Below, piece after piece: positions 50,467 to 62,758 of a DNA stretch of 64,000 nt; the first letter of the stretch is position 1; the number at the start of each line of letters is the position of its first letter. The stretch lies in assembly GCF_032854445.1 (NCBI RefSeq), contig NC_088300.1, positions 36,127,608 to 36,191,607 on the forward strand, given 5' to 3'. Source of the DNA: Liolophura sinensis. Taxonomy: Eukaryota > Mollusca > Polyplacophora > Chitonida > Chitonidae. A program made the translations under genes and the position numbers. Below the pieces are notes generated by a model. That model was not told where the DNA came from. It searched no databases and saw nothing but the letters and a program-made list of their open reading frames with translations.

Positions 50467-53400
50467 TATGAAAACAGATCTGTACTATTTTCGATACGAC
50501 AAATCACATCCCGTGAATGCGATATAACTGTTATAAATGCATCATTCGATACGAAAACATAATACTTCCAGCAAATACGAGCAAATACATCCCTGTACTC
50601 TTTATATCGCCTATCTATAACTGTAATATATATGGCTGGGATAATGCCGAATCATTCTGTGGTTCTCTCAGATCCTTCACATCACAGTAAATATGCAAAG
50701 CATGTTGGTCCATTCATAAAATTTACTCAAATGACCTGCCCTTATATGGAGTTACTCTGTGCTATCAATGGAATAGCCCTCGGGCTCCTTCGACTGTGCA
50801 CTAGAATAGACTATGACCTACGGGCCACATACGTATCAGCTTCTGAATATATGTGAGCACATGTACGTGTACATATATATGTATTTTTTGAGGTGTATTA
50901 AAAACTGCCAAAATTTTATATTTTTGGATCAATAAGTCAGAAATGTGAAAACAGTGTGGATTAAGTTAGACGTTTATCTGATAAGTAGTTTGTTTATGTG
51001 ATTTTTGGGTATAACTTCATAGACCTATAAATCCGTTTTTGGTTACACGTTGACATATGTAATAACCATACTGTTAAACTTAAGCAATAGACTATTCAAA
51101 CTTGAGAGCACTTTTGATTTTTGTCATGATATCGTGCTGTATTATATATCCTTTATGCTGATGTATATATGCTCCTTATATAGTACGGAATAATTTACTA
51201 TTCACTGACTCATCAATGAATCAACCATTTGCTAGAACATAAAAATCATTTCACCATTATTCTTTTATAAGCATATAAATATGTTGAAAAAAGGCTCATA
51301 ACTCAGCTATTGATGCAGTTCGGTTGTGGCTTTCAGTCAGGAGGTTTATGAGAGAAGTGCATAGTGAAGGACGGTGGTGTACTCCTGGTGCTTTGGTGTC
51401 TCTACTCATTAAGTTTCTTTTGCGTCGTATAGCCTATACCTAAGTGTAAAATTCTTGAGCCCGGCGTACAACAACAAGTTCATAGATTTATTTTAAAACT
51501 GATGTTTAACATATCTACACTTGTCATAAATAATGCAAAAGTTGCTTTTCGCCGCTTTCCTTCGAGGCTCTTCAACGCACATTAATTACATCAACTGTTT
51601 TACCTAATTAAAAATAATCAAATTGAAAGTATGGATGCACTTAAGAAAAAGCGCTGAAACCGTTTCCGGTCAAACTTTATACTTTTTTCTGTTTGACGTA
51701 GTGTAGATAATTTTGTGTAGTGTAGAGTCTGAGCTGGTACATGGGTGGGTGGATGGGTGAGGAGAGTGTACTTAAACCCCTGACACTCCCTCATCCGTGC
51801 ACTCCACTGTGATTTATCAAAGACATACGGCGCTCGTATTGCCTACAGCAATAAAGATGTACATATAGTACAACACCGTGAAATAGTTTATCACGAGTAT
51901 TGAACTTTAAGTAGGTCACTAAGTTTAAGTAAATCTATGTTTTTTTTTTTGATAACAACGTGATAAGTACATAGATTGATCTTAACACACATTTTATGTT
52001 CACACAGCACTACTTTCATTCATCAGTTGTTATAGACCTCTGAACTTTGACCCGTGCCTTATGGGTACCTATCCCTTGCGAAATACTGCGTAGTTTTCCA
52101 TTGAGGTTAAACCACAGCGGCGCGTCATGTGTATTGGCCTACCGCTGTGGCAAGAAGCCTTCCTGTGTGTTACCGGCTGCATGAGAGCAGCAGGAGAAGG
52201 AAACTTTCTGCCTGGCACTATACCAAGTTAGTATAGGCAGCTTTGGAGCAGATGTAGAAGTTAGAACCGAAAGAGTTGTATAGGCTTGCAATAAACGTGT
52301 GACAATAAAAAAATGTGTGCATTTTGGGGGGTTCGAATGGAATCTGAGTGAAAGAAACTCCCGACGCCTTAGTGGAGACCATATGGGTCTGTTAACGTCA
52401 CTGGAATCGAAATGTTTTATTCTTCACATTTTGAAAAAAATATGAACGTGTTTATGATGTCACGGTCTACCGATGTGCATAATGAATGCGAGTAGCTTAT
52501 GGTATAGATAAAGGACTATAACACACTTCAAATAAAAGCAGACCTCGTAAGAGTTGTGAGATTTTTGGTTAGAAATCACAGTCTTAGATCATGTAACAAT
52601 TAGGGATGCATTTGGATGTAAATATACACCCATCCTCTTGAGCCTCCTCTTAAAAGTAGGTCAAACCTACGCTCATGCGAAAAATATATCTCAACCAATG
52701 GGGATCCTTTATCAACAACAGGACATTGCATTGAGGAGAAACACAAGTTTACTTCTAGCAGAGCGCAGTGTGTAAACATTAACAGGAAGCAAAGGTGCTG
52801 GTTCTGGAAATCGCAATTCTAAGAAATGACGAACAGAACAGTGCTAAGAACTTGAAAGAGTGGACCCTCATCAATCTCTCCGCAAGATGCAGTTAATTTT
52901 TTTTTATAATGAGCTTTGTTCTGTAATATTTGCCTTCTGCTAGATCTGTATAAAATGAGACGTATATTGAGCTTTTCAAATCCATAGCAGGACATTAGAC
53001 TGATTATTTCTACAGGATTTTCAAAGGAAAATATTGCACTTCTAAGAATGAATTAAGAAAACTTGTAACTTAGACTACAAATATCATTTATGCATATAAT
53101 GAAAAGGAAGTGTGCAAGAATAGGTACTCGTTGTTGTTCTAAACCAATCTTATTGGATAGATGGCCTTTTTAACCATTAGTTTAAAATGTCATGAAACCC
53201 GCATTGTTCTTGACCTTTCTGTAGATGATGTGTTGTTCTTCAATTAATTTTTTGTATTCATAATGCAGACTGTGCAATTAGTACCCCTTTACATGTATAA
53301 GATCTTTTATTCACTGCCAGTCTGTACTCTAGGCCGTTACATAGGCAGTCATGTATACAGAAGTACTCTTGTATACCTTCTGCACGTTTATCTGTTCAAA

Positions 53401-53956
53401 TGTTTCAACCAAATGTATCTTTCTGTTTTGTACTCTATATATACGGTAAATAAATGAAGCACATTGGTCAGTGATTTAACACAAAGATTTTTGACAAATA
53501 TTCTCTGGGCTTTGTATATGAACGTGTATTGTTGCATGTAGGACAAGTTTAAATGATGCAAGGTCTTATTGGTTTGAAAAGACCGCATTGGAAAGTCTCG
53601 CATCGGAATAATACATTACATCATTGTGTCCTAGAAATGTCATTGGTTGATTTCTGCATCCCTTAACAATCTTAGCTGTCCAACAGTTATTGATGATCCC
53701 AATGTTATTGCTTTCTTTAGGAATTATCCAAGACGTCATAGCTGGTGCACGCATGCATAGGGGCGAACTAAGGCGTGTATTAGAAACGATATGGCGATTC
53801 CCCTGAAAGCGATAGAGCGGTTTATTTTTATCCTGTGGCCTTTCTTCCTGGACATGGAAACGCTGTCCTGTTTTTGCTCATCGGCGATCTTATCGACTGT
53901 TCTTCCGCTTAGCAGTAAACAAGCACTACTTACATCCTATATGTAGATCTAAACAT
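50467..53956. other. Gene-free region
   Basis: AT-rich intergenic sequence. A SINE tail scrap ('taaaattcttgagcccggcg') lies at about 51440-51478. No supported exon. Confidence 0.5.
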
Positions 53957-54105
53957 ATACATAACACGTGAACATATTTCATTACTCATAGCCTGCCTTT
54001 AAAATATATGTATTTCCTTTCAGGAGACAAATAAAAAATATGGTGGAAATACATCCTTGTATCAAAACTTGCGTTGTTCACGGAACAGTATGGAAGCCCA
54101 ATATG
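53957..54105. repeat. Left copy of a direct repeat flanking the satellite block
   Basis: Contains 'aacacgtgaacatatttcat', 'cataacacg', 'ggaaatacatcc' and 'cagtatggaagcc' in the same order as 55503-55638, with several indels. The pair brackets the main part of the satellite. Confidence 0.8.
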
Positions 54106-55502
54106 GCTATAATTATAATAACACCCGTTGCACAGGCAGCAATGTTCATATGTATAAGGTGTATAAGATTCGTATAAGATGTGAATGATTCTTATGCGAT
54201 GTACATATATCTGGAAACATTAAACTAACATTAAAAAGTAAATGCAACCTTAAATATAATATTTATTATTCCAAAGGGAGGTGGAAACAGATCTATAGGA
54301 CCACAGCAGTTATATTCTGACGAGACTGATAACTCTATATATATAAACTTAAATTTCTCACGCGGCCATGGGATGCGCCATGTTAGATCTAGGGAAAAGG
54401 GAAAGACGGTTGTCACGCCACTCGTACCCAAGTCACATATGGCTAAAATCAAAACATGATTGGCGTAAAGTCAGTGGATACAACTGTGGGTCATTGAAAT
54501 AACGTGCGCCTGTTCAAATTGATATACATTTTGGTCCAGTATTGTGTTTTGTTTTAAGTGATGAACTAATGCACCGCATACACTCAATAGCCATCCAGCC
54601 ATCCAGTAACTAAGCAACCACATAATCACCCATACATTCAACCATCCAGTGGCTAAGCAGCCACCCATTCACCCATGCATCCAGCGATCCAGTAGCTAAG
54701 CAGCCACCCAATCTCCAACACATCCAGCTATCCAGTAGCTAGGCACCACCCAATCACCAATACACTCAGCGATCCAGTAGCTAGCAACCACTCAATCTTC
54801 AGCACATCTGGCATCCAGTATCTAAACAACCACCAATCACTCATACATCCAGCCATCATGTAGCTAAGTAACCACCCAGTCTCCAACTTCAAATTGATAT
54901 ACATTTGGTCCAGTGTTTTGTTTGTGTTTTGTTTTAAGTGATGAACTAATGCACGCATACACTCAATAGCCATCCAGCCATCCAGCCACTAAGCAACCAC
55001 ATAATCACCCATACATTCAACCATCCAGTGCTAAGCAGCACCCATTCACCCATGCATCCAGCCATCCAGTAGCTAAGCAGCCACCCAATCTCCAACACAT
55101 CCAGCTATCCAGTAGCTAGGCAACCACCCAATCACCAATACACTCAGCGATCCAGTAGCATCACATCATGTAGCTAAGTAACCACCCAATCTCCAACTCA
55201 TCCAGCTATCCAGTAGCTAAGCAACCACCCAGTCTCCATCACATCTGGCCATCCAGTAGCTAAACAATCACCTAATCACCCATACATCCAACCATCCAGT
55301 ACCTAAGCAACCACTCAGTCACCCATTCATCCATTCATCCAGTATAGCTAAGCAGCCACTCAGTTACCAATACATTAAGCCATCCAGTTGCTAAGCAACC
55401 ATCCACCCAATAACCAATGCATCCAGCCATCCAGTACCTGAACAACCTCCCAATCACTCATACATCCAACCATTCAGTAGCTAAACAACCACCCAGTCTG
55501 GA

Positions 55503-55638
55503 ACACGTAAACATATTCAATTACTCACAGCCTGCATGTATTTCCTTGGGGAGATAAATAAAAGATATGGAGGAAATACATCATGTTACATTAGTATCAA
55601 AACTGGTGTTCCTTACGTAACAATATGGAAGCACCGTG
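55503..55638. repeat. Right copy of the flanking direct repeat
   Basis: 'aacacgtaaacatattcaat', 'actcacagcctgcatgtatt' and 'caatatggaagcacc' align with 53957-54105. It shows that the satellite and its flank were duplicated together or that satellite expanded between two copies. Confidence 0.8.
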
Positions 55639-55796
55639 CAGTCATATTCATAAAGGATACATTGATGTTGTGGTGGCCCTTTCTATTTTCTGCGATGTCT
55701 CGGATATGCAAGGTCTAAAAAATGCATTCGAAGCTTTATTAGGAAAACTTATTTTATGCATATATATACATTTGATCAATGTTATCTTTTCTTTTA

Positions 55797-56026
55797 TTTG
55801 TTTATTTATTTCATTGGTGTTTTACGCCGTACTCAAGAATATTTCACTTATACGACGGCGGCCACCATTATGGTGGATGGAAACCGGGCAGAGCCCGGGG
55901 GAAACCGACGACCATCCGCAAGTTGCTGGCAGACCTTCCCACGTACGGCCGGAGAGGAAGCCAGCATATGCTGGACTTGAACTCACAGCGGCCGCTAGCT
56001 GCCTACCAACTGAGCCACGGAGGCCC
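55797..56026 (-). mobile_element. Full-length young SINE in the satellite
   Basis: Complete minus-strand copy with head ending 'gagccacggaggccc', body and TTTATTT tail. A 12-bp duplication, tcttttctttta, lies at 55785-55796 and 56027-56038. The right copy matches the satellite phrase 'ttttgttttaagtgatgaa', so the target was satellite DNA. Confidence 0.95.
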
Positions 56027-56280
56027 TCTTTTCTTTTAAGTGATGAATGAATTCACTCTTATACTCAATAGCTAAACAACGATCTAATCACCAATACATC
56101 CAGCCATAGAGTAGCTATGCAACCGCCCATTTTCCAATACATCCAGCCACCCAGTAGCTAAGAAACCACCCAATCTCCAATACATCCAGCCATCCAATAG
56201 CTAAGCAACCACCCAATCCGCAATACATCCAGCCATCCAGTAGCTATGCAACCACCCAATCGCTTATATATCCGGCAGAT

Positions 56281-57469
56281 ACATCACAAAATTAACCAAT
56301 CCTCCATCGATAAATGAACCCAGTGGCCATTTGAATTGAATTCTAACATGTAATCTCATTGGTCAAGGGCTTGTGCTTGTAAACTCATTTCGTTCTAACA
56401 GGTACTCTCACTGGTCAACGCCTTGTGGGCTGGGGCCAATTCCATAAAGCGTGAGTAATTTAGGTTGTGTAGATATATGTTTGATTCCTAATAACTTTTA
56501 ACAGTGTATATCAATTAATAGCCTTTAACTTTCAGACTAAGAAGCATGCAAGCCTTATGTACTTGTATTGAGAGTTAAAAATATATATGAGTACCTGATC
56601 CGGATGTACTTAGTATTATAAACAGCTCTGGTGAATGACGGAAAAGGTTAGAATGATAAAATGGTAAACAATACAAGACCAAGCAGTCAAAGTAGGTCGG
56701 TGGAGAGAGTGAATGGAGATAGAAGGAGTGGCAGGTTATTACCGGTAACTATACATCTTTCGAGGATAAATTGTCATTATCATTATCGACCTCATTACAT
56801 TGTTTATAAGTATAGGTTCAGAACAAAAGCACTTCTCATCAGCTAGGAACATGATCCGCACAGGTATGATACCTAGACCACCAAGGGCAATCAAGGACGA
56901 CCATCTAGATAACAGAAAATATCATTTATTAAAAACATGTTTTATTTACAAGCGAAACCGTGACATTTCTACGGAATGTTTGGAACCATGCAGGTTAAAA
57001 CGTGAGCTATACTATGTGGCGTATACGGCGTTTGTGCAGTAAGACGAATTTGTCACGTTCTGTCTGCCACAACATTCAGTGACTTCCTGCACTGAGTGCA
57101 ACTTGTCTTTGTTTATCCCGACCTTGATGTCAAGTCCAACAACAACATGTTTTCTTCCCAAAGGTAGCCGCACCGAAATGACCGCTTACAGGCGACTAGA
57201 AATTTGCACAAAACATGGCGTAACAAAACTTACCGGTATGTAATCTGATACAGATATTCGTCACTAGTATAGATATGTAATACGAATTGGACAATTACCC
57301 CAGTTCTCGGTGATTATGGGTCGTTGGTGACAAGAAACGGTTGCGACAAGACGCTCGTGTAGACATCCACGGTTGCGTAGTGTGAAGTTCGTTGTAAGAC
57401 ACTGGTCTACCACCAGTATATGGTTTGCACATCTGTCTGTCTCGGGCACTCTATTTTATACCCATAAAA
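56281..57469. other. Gene-free region
   Basis: Intergenic; nothing recognised apart from short chance frames. Confidence 0.5.
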
Positions 57470-57535
57470 CTAGAACTGCCATGGCGTAAGTGAAAAGTTC
57501 TTGAGTATGGCGTTTAACGATGATCAAATAAACAT
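57470..57535 (+). mobile_element. SINE 3' scrap
   Basis: 'cgtaagtgaaaagttcttga' and 'gtatggcgtttaacgatgat' match the SINE tail with several changes, followed by 'caaataaaca'. Confidence 0.7.
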
Positions 57536-57902
57536 ATGTAATACAAGGAGAAACAGTCTAATCCGTTTGTGTCCTATACACTCAAAAACTTAATCTGTTC
57601 ATTTTAACAGAAAGTCTGCTGACTGAGTGATGCTAGAATGTATTCTGATATTGCAACAGATTATTCTGTTAAATATCACACACACATTCTATTAATTCAA
57701 TTTCGGGAAGCTTTCATTTCCCAGATATCATTTTCAGTATTGTAATGCTGTGACATTCCACAAGTTAATTTTATCTTATATGTAATACTCAGTGCACAGA
57801 AATCTAAAAAGGCCAACCTGACCTAGCATGGTCCTTCCCGCATTCGTTCGAAAGGAAAGGTTTCATCATACAAGTATAACTTCCTTCTAATTGTAGTGTA
57901 AA

Positions 57903-57995
57903 GTTTACTCCCACCGTAATGCTGGCCGCAGTCGTATAAGTGAAATATTCTTGAGTAGGGCGTAAAACACCAGTCAAGAATATAAATGAATATAT
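57903..57995 (+). mobile_element. SINE 3' fragment
   Basis: 'ctcccaccgtaatgctggcc', then 'ataagtgaaatattcttgag' and 'gcgtaaaacaccagtcaaga': the last third of the SINE, well conserved and 5'-truncated. Confidence 0.88.
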
Positions 57996-58950
57996 ATAAT
58001 ATAGTGTATAGTGTATTTATAGTTAAGATCATGAACAAGAAATGCCATGACCATGCACTAAATGGTCGGGTCATTAGGTCTGCTGACCCTCCTCTACCTA
58101 CTCTATATAGGGTGTGACAGTTTGCAAGTGTGACCCACTTCAAACCCCTTTCCTGAGGACCTCTGAGATTTCTCAATAACTGGGATTTCTCAATAACTAG
58201 GTCACGTGTAGATACATAGGTGTCGCGAGTGAGGTTAAAAGGAATTTCAATACATCCCACTGACATCAGGGATCAGGGGTCGCTTATATCACATGATATT
58301 CTCGTGTCTTATATAGACAGGTTTAGACACACCGCTTGACCATTCCATCACAATAAACAATAAAATACACCTCCTATGTAACCTTTATTAAACTTTCATG
58401 TTTACTTTGCTTGCATTGTGAGCAATGATCGCAGTAAAATTACCGAAGTTGGTATATATAGAAAATTGTGCCAGCTTGTAGTTACATTCATGATTTATAC
58501 ATTAAGTTTACTTTATTAAAGATGTCTATAACGATCAACCACTTTTGCCAGAAAATTTTTCATGGATATTTCCTTCGCCTGAGTGTTCTCGCCACAATAT
58601 ACTGACATACAGCCAACGTGGCATTAAAGCCAAATCATTCAAGTATTCATGAATTCAACACGTAAGCCCATGTGCATGCATTTCTTACACTTTTCATTTT
58701 CACGCCCTCTTCCCCTTTCTCTCTGTGGCTCATTGATAAAGTAGTTTTTTCTTCATTTCTTCACATTAGGGTGTCGTCTGCAAACAACCCACCCTTAGCG
58801 ACGCCCCTGGGATGAATTCTTCAGGCAAGATGTGAACTAACCATGAAAGTACGTAATAAAACTTGATGCAATCTCCATTTAAAACAGTCAATAATTACCA
58901 AAGAATGCACATAGTAAGTTATGATCGTGTCATCGCTTAATCGATCCATA
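57996..58950. other. Gene-free region
   Basis: No supported exon. The minus-strand frame 57823-58266 reads through the SINE fragment and has no domain. Confidence 0.5.
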
Positions 58951-59040
58951 TCGCTCCATTTGCTTCGCGCTGTTGTACCATTGCTTCGCGCTATCGCTTC
59001 ATTGCTTCGCGCTATCGTTCCATTGCTTCGCGCAATCGTT
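58951..59040. repeat. 21-bp array fused to a SINE head
   Basis: Four copies of a 21-bp unit like 'ccattgcttcgcgctatcgt'. GC content is higher than the neighbourhood. It abuts the SINE head at 59041 without a gap. Confidence 0.9.
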
Positions 59041-59137
59041 GGGGTGGGCTTGAACTCGCAGCGACCGCATTGGTGAAAGACTCTTGGGCCATTATGCTGC
59101 GCTAGCGCGATAAGCAACTGAGCCACGGAGGCCCCAC
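59041..59137 (-). mobile_element. SINE head only (tRNA-related part)
   Basis: On the minus strand: 'gcctccgtggctcagttgct' (A box) to 'tgcgagttcaagcccacc' (B box), then an abrupt end. The body and tail are absent and the 21-bp array takes their place. Loss of the 3' side is unlike normal 5' truncation. Confidence 0.88.
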
Positions 59138-62100
59138 TTTCCACTGTAGGCCTTACTTTGACATGCATATAGTCCATGTATCGAGGCCCCAAAGTGTGCG
59201 CTGGTGGCGCGTACCTCATAATATCAGTGGAAGCCCTTTGCAAATAATTTTTTTTTCGGGCTGTCAACCAGAATCAAGGGATTATATTATAATATTACAT
59301 ACTCCCAAGTAATAAAGCCGGAAGGAAACAGGTAGGCCCAAACACACATGGGTGAATAATTAAGCAGTCCAGAGGGTCCGAGGATGTCGGAAGACATAAA
59401 GCACGTTTATGTCTACAAATACATGGTGTCAAATCCTATATGTTCATTAATTGTTTATGTTAATATTCCAAGATTAATTCCATTGTCGGTTCGGTCACGG
59501 TTAAGTCAAGGTACCATGACTGCAAAAATATTAATCCAAGCCAGCTGAAAAACTGCTAGCGTATACATGTATATCAGGAACTGCCAACGTGTATACATGT
59601 ATGAAGCTACGTTAGCCTCGCCATTAGCAATAGGAATGCACATGTATATAGGCTAATATTTGGAGTGTTCCTCAATCACGCTTTTATGTTTATTAACACT
59701 GTAGCCTATACACAAAACAGGACTCTGCAATCTATATGCACAACTTCTAATGTACTCTTAGCATTAATTATAGCTAAATAAGCAAAAGGCCTTCGATTGC
59801 CAGACTAAAAGAGCTCACAGGCCAACATGCCAGTCTACATTGATCGGACAACATCGCCCTTTTCCGTTTCACGCCGGCAGATTTTTGTAAGGAGAATGAC
59901 CTTCGTAACCACATCGTGGAGAGTGACAACCACTGACAGGATCAACGTGTATGATATCACTTGTCACTTGTTGTAAGTTATGCTATCTGATGGATTAGCC
60001 ATCTACTTTTATTTCTGTCACTCGAAAGGAATAAGAATCCATCGGTTAGCGAAATCACCGACCACTTTGAAGGAGTTTAATGCAGCTCATGTAGTTGTTT
60101 GTTGGAAATCATCAGAGCGAAATCTGGGCTTCGCGCAATATCAAATATACATATACACGTACTAGCTACAAGAACATCTCTGCCAGTTCGAATTTATAAC
60201 TAATTCTATGGGGCATGTGTCGTTTTTATAAGGTCAGATACCAGAAGCCCTTAACGTGAAATTGGACAAACAGGACAAACCACCTCTCTCTATCTTTATC
60301 AGTCTCTGCATTAGACTCCAACTGAACTCCTTTTCTTATACAGGCCTAGCGTCATTGAAGTCTCGACCCTAACAGTGTTTAATTGGTACTCAACAAAAGT
60401 TCAGGTCGATTGTCTTTGTTATCAAACAAGTCTCGTGCAAATAAAAGACACCAACCGAAACATCTGCTTTCCGCACCCACCACACTGCCACCATATGTCC
60501 CTGTTCGCTTTAGAAAAGATTTATCATAGCCATGAAGGCTTCCACAGCAGACACTTCTCGGCCACTACCACCGTCTTTAGCAGCTATGCGCATGTCATAG
60601 TCCTGCTTCATTGTTGGAGCAGTGGAAAGATGGCTATCAAACACAATCGACTTGGATCTTTGATGAGTACGATTTTTGTTAGTGTCAAAACTCTAAAGAC
60701 GCTAGACGCTGTATGGGACTATGTTGTTTACAAACAGCCTAGTAGAGCTGTCCGCTGTGTGTACAGGCGCATCGAGAGCAAATTAAAAGTGATCCGGCAA
60801 TTTGTTGATTATCCCAGCATGAACGGCGAGGGTGCAGGGGCCGCATATGCTCTGTAAGCTTTGTGATGCTAGACAGCTGGAGATGTCCGGAAATCATTTT
60901 ATGGGGTTTTTAGTCTTCACGTAGATCCATTATCGTTTGATGTGCTTAACATCATGTACAGTGCATGCTTGTATGCATGAGCCTTCATTTTGTTGGCCGC
61001 CATTAAATTGGTTCGACTTTACTTTTGATTTACTTTATTTTATCCTTTATTTTATTCATGAAAAGTGGTACTGCCATGGCCGTGCCGTCTGTACTGCTTC
61101 CGATGCCACTGGTATATATATGTATGTAGGATTTTATATGTGTAAATAAGTCGACACCAGCCAGCAAAAAAGGGGACACCATCATGATGTGGCTAAAAAT
61201 GTTATAGGTGATGCTCGAACCCAAGCGAAAAGTGTTGTTGTCAATTAAAATAACCCCTTTGCTTTGTATAGGCCTATATGTATAGGCCTATATATATAGG
61301 CCTATATGTGTGACTCTTTAGGGCTGCATATACCATCATCTTTTTCCATATGCTTGTTTTGAATACATCATTACTTCGCATGGTGTTCCCAATCTGTTAA
61401 TCTGTTAATACCAGGTACATGTTAGTGTCCCCCATGTGACATCACTGGTAAATACACATGGGCCTAGCTAAAACTGGTCAAAATTTGACAAATTCCAACT
61501 CCGACAAATATTGGAATGCAAATCCATGTTAAGTTCGACTTGCAAAACCATGTGACACACATTAGCTTTTCCTTTATAATCAGTATCATCACTAATGACC
61601 TTGTGTAAACCTGCAATCAAGATTTATCAATGAAAAGTTTCTGGACAAAATATGCTAGTTATGTCAGTCATGTAAACACAAAAATAAAAAGCCACAATAT
61701 ATGGTACCCTACTATAATATAATAACCTACTATCCCAGGGTGTTGTATATTGTAGTATTTTATTTTACTCGGTTCCAAGTGCCTGTGCATGCAAAACTAG
61801 ACCAGAAAGTTGCCCCTTGGTTATCTCACTTCTCCGCACTGTGAGGAGTTGGCATTCCAGCATGGTAACTAGTGTCAACCAGTTTTGCCAGATGGGGTCG
61901 CCTACCTGGAATTGACAGCTTAAAGTACAGACAGATGCTTTTTAATAATGGTCCTAACAATTCGTCAATCCATTTTAGACCATACAGGAGTATAGAGGTT
62001 TTCAAGGTGATCAACATGACCAGGCTATGATGGTATACGTGATCACAGCCCTACAGAGCTAGTCTATCTGCATTTGTTACTGAGGTGAGGTTCAATACAT

Positions 62101-62182
62101 GTGGAATAAGTTGTTTTAAACCATATATAATGTAGAGATTTTTCTCACACTTTCAGTGATTGTTTGTTTCTTTGTTTTGTAG
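59138..62182. other. Gene-free region before B4GALT7
   Basis: Intergenic or first-intron sequence of B4GALT7. A 160-codon plus-strand frame at 60375-60857 is unusually long but shows no domain. Three close TAGGCCTA palindromes lie at 61269-61304. Confidence 0.5.
61261..61306. repeat. TAGGCCTA palindrome cluster
   Basis: Three TAGGCCTA octamers at 61269, 61283 and 61297, spaced exactly 14 bp in a short TA-rich repeat. Confidence 0.9.
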
Positions 62183-62408
62183 GTTACCTCTTGTCCACTG
62201 TGGTAGTGCTCAGCTTGCAGTAAGTGAAGAAACTCCAGAAAGGATGGTCTGATTTTGGTCTGGCAAACTATGGCTGCACTTATCTGTTATCTCAACAAAA
62301 CTATGGTTTCTAAACATCGAAAAATCTCCAAACACTGACCTGTAGAAGATACTTGCCCACCTGTCCAAGTCTCATACGGTTGGGGACTTGGGTACCACAG
62401 GGTAATGA
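62183..62408 (+). other. Probable 5' UTR of B4GALT7
   Basis: A strong acceptor ('tctttgttttgtag', ending 62182) suggests that the first coding exon starts at 62183 and that an upstream non-coding exon exists to the left. Several upstream ATGs occur; the one at 62405 opens a 40-codon frame that overlaps the main start. Confidence 0.6.
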
Positions 62409-62524
62409 ATGGCAAGAATATTTGGCAGATCAATGAGGAGAGTAAAATGTTTACTTCTCTGTGTTTTACTGACAATTCTTGTCTGCCTCTATTTGGCGTT
62501 TACTCCACTACAAGACACAGCTAG
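62405..62524 (+). promoter_or_regulatory. Overlapping upstream ORF
   Basis: ATG at 62405 with G at -3 opens 39 codons and stops at TAG 62522-62524, in a different frame from B4GALT7 and across its start. Its context is stronger than that of the main ATG (T at -3), so it could lower translation of the enzyme. Confidence 0.4.
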
Positions 62525-62758
62525 AGATGAAGCCAGAAATGTTCATTCCAGTGTCCATGACAAAGCTGCAACTTACGGGGAAGAGCTACCTGACAAGGGA
62601 GATAACCCTACATGGGGACGTCACAAGCTAGCGGTCATTATACCATTCAGAGATAGACTTGAGGAATTGCTTGAGTTTGCTCCTCTTCTTCATGAATTTC
62701 TTGCCAAGAAAAAAGTTCGTCATAGGATATTTGTCATCAATCAGATTGATAATTTTAG
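62409..62758 (+). CDS. B4GALT7: Beta-1,4-galactosyltransferase 7, first coding exon
   Basis: Encodes 116 codons and part of R117. A short basic cytoplasmic end (MARIFGRSMRRVK) is followed by a signal-anchor span (about 14-31) and a stem, then the catalytic start WGRHKLAVIIPFRDRLEELL (69-88) and KKKVRHRIFVINQIDNFR, which match B4GALT7 orthologues. The enzyme adds the first galactose to xylose in the glycosaminoglycan linker of proteoglycans, in the Golgi, as a type II protein. The exon ends at donor ag/gtaagt in phase 2. The DVD metal motif and the rest lie beyond the window. A second in-frame ATG (62433) could also serve as start. Confidence 0.96.

Larger units (their letters stand above)
54512..56280. 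repeat. Satellite block, ~43-bp units in a higher-order arrangement
   Basis: Units of about 40-44 bp contain 'ccatccagtagctaagcaac' and 'cacccaatcacc..atacatccag'. A longer block beginning 'ttcaaattgatatacatt' at 54512 returns at 54888, a step of 376 bp, and its internal part 'ttttaagtgatgaa' begins again at 56035 after the SINE. Many single-base losses in one block relative to the other may be real or sequencing error. The piece 55503-55780 inside the range is not satellite. Confidence 0.9.

Noticed and set aside
41566-53760. Possible shared dispersed repeat between 41566-41800 and 53566-53760 (both have 'gaataata..' near a 'tgacgtcat'-like motif)
   Set aside because: The similarity is only over a few short words and I could not extend it into an alignment.
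55625-56050. 141-codon plus-strand frame
   Set aside because: Most of it is the antisense of the SINE at 55797-56026.
58821-59267. 148-codon minus-strand frame with ARSNGTI-type repeats
   Set aside because: It is made of the 21-bp array and the SINE head.
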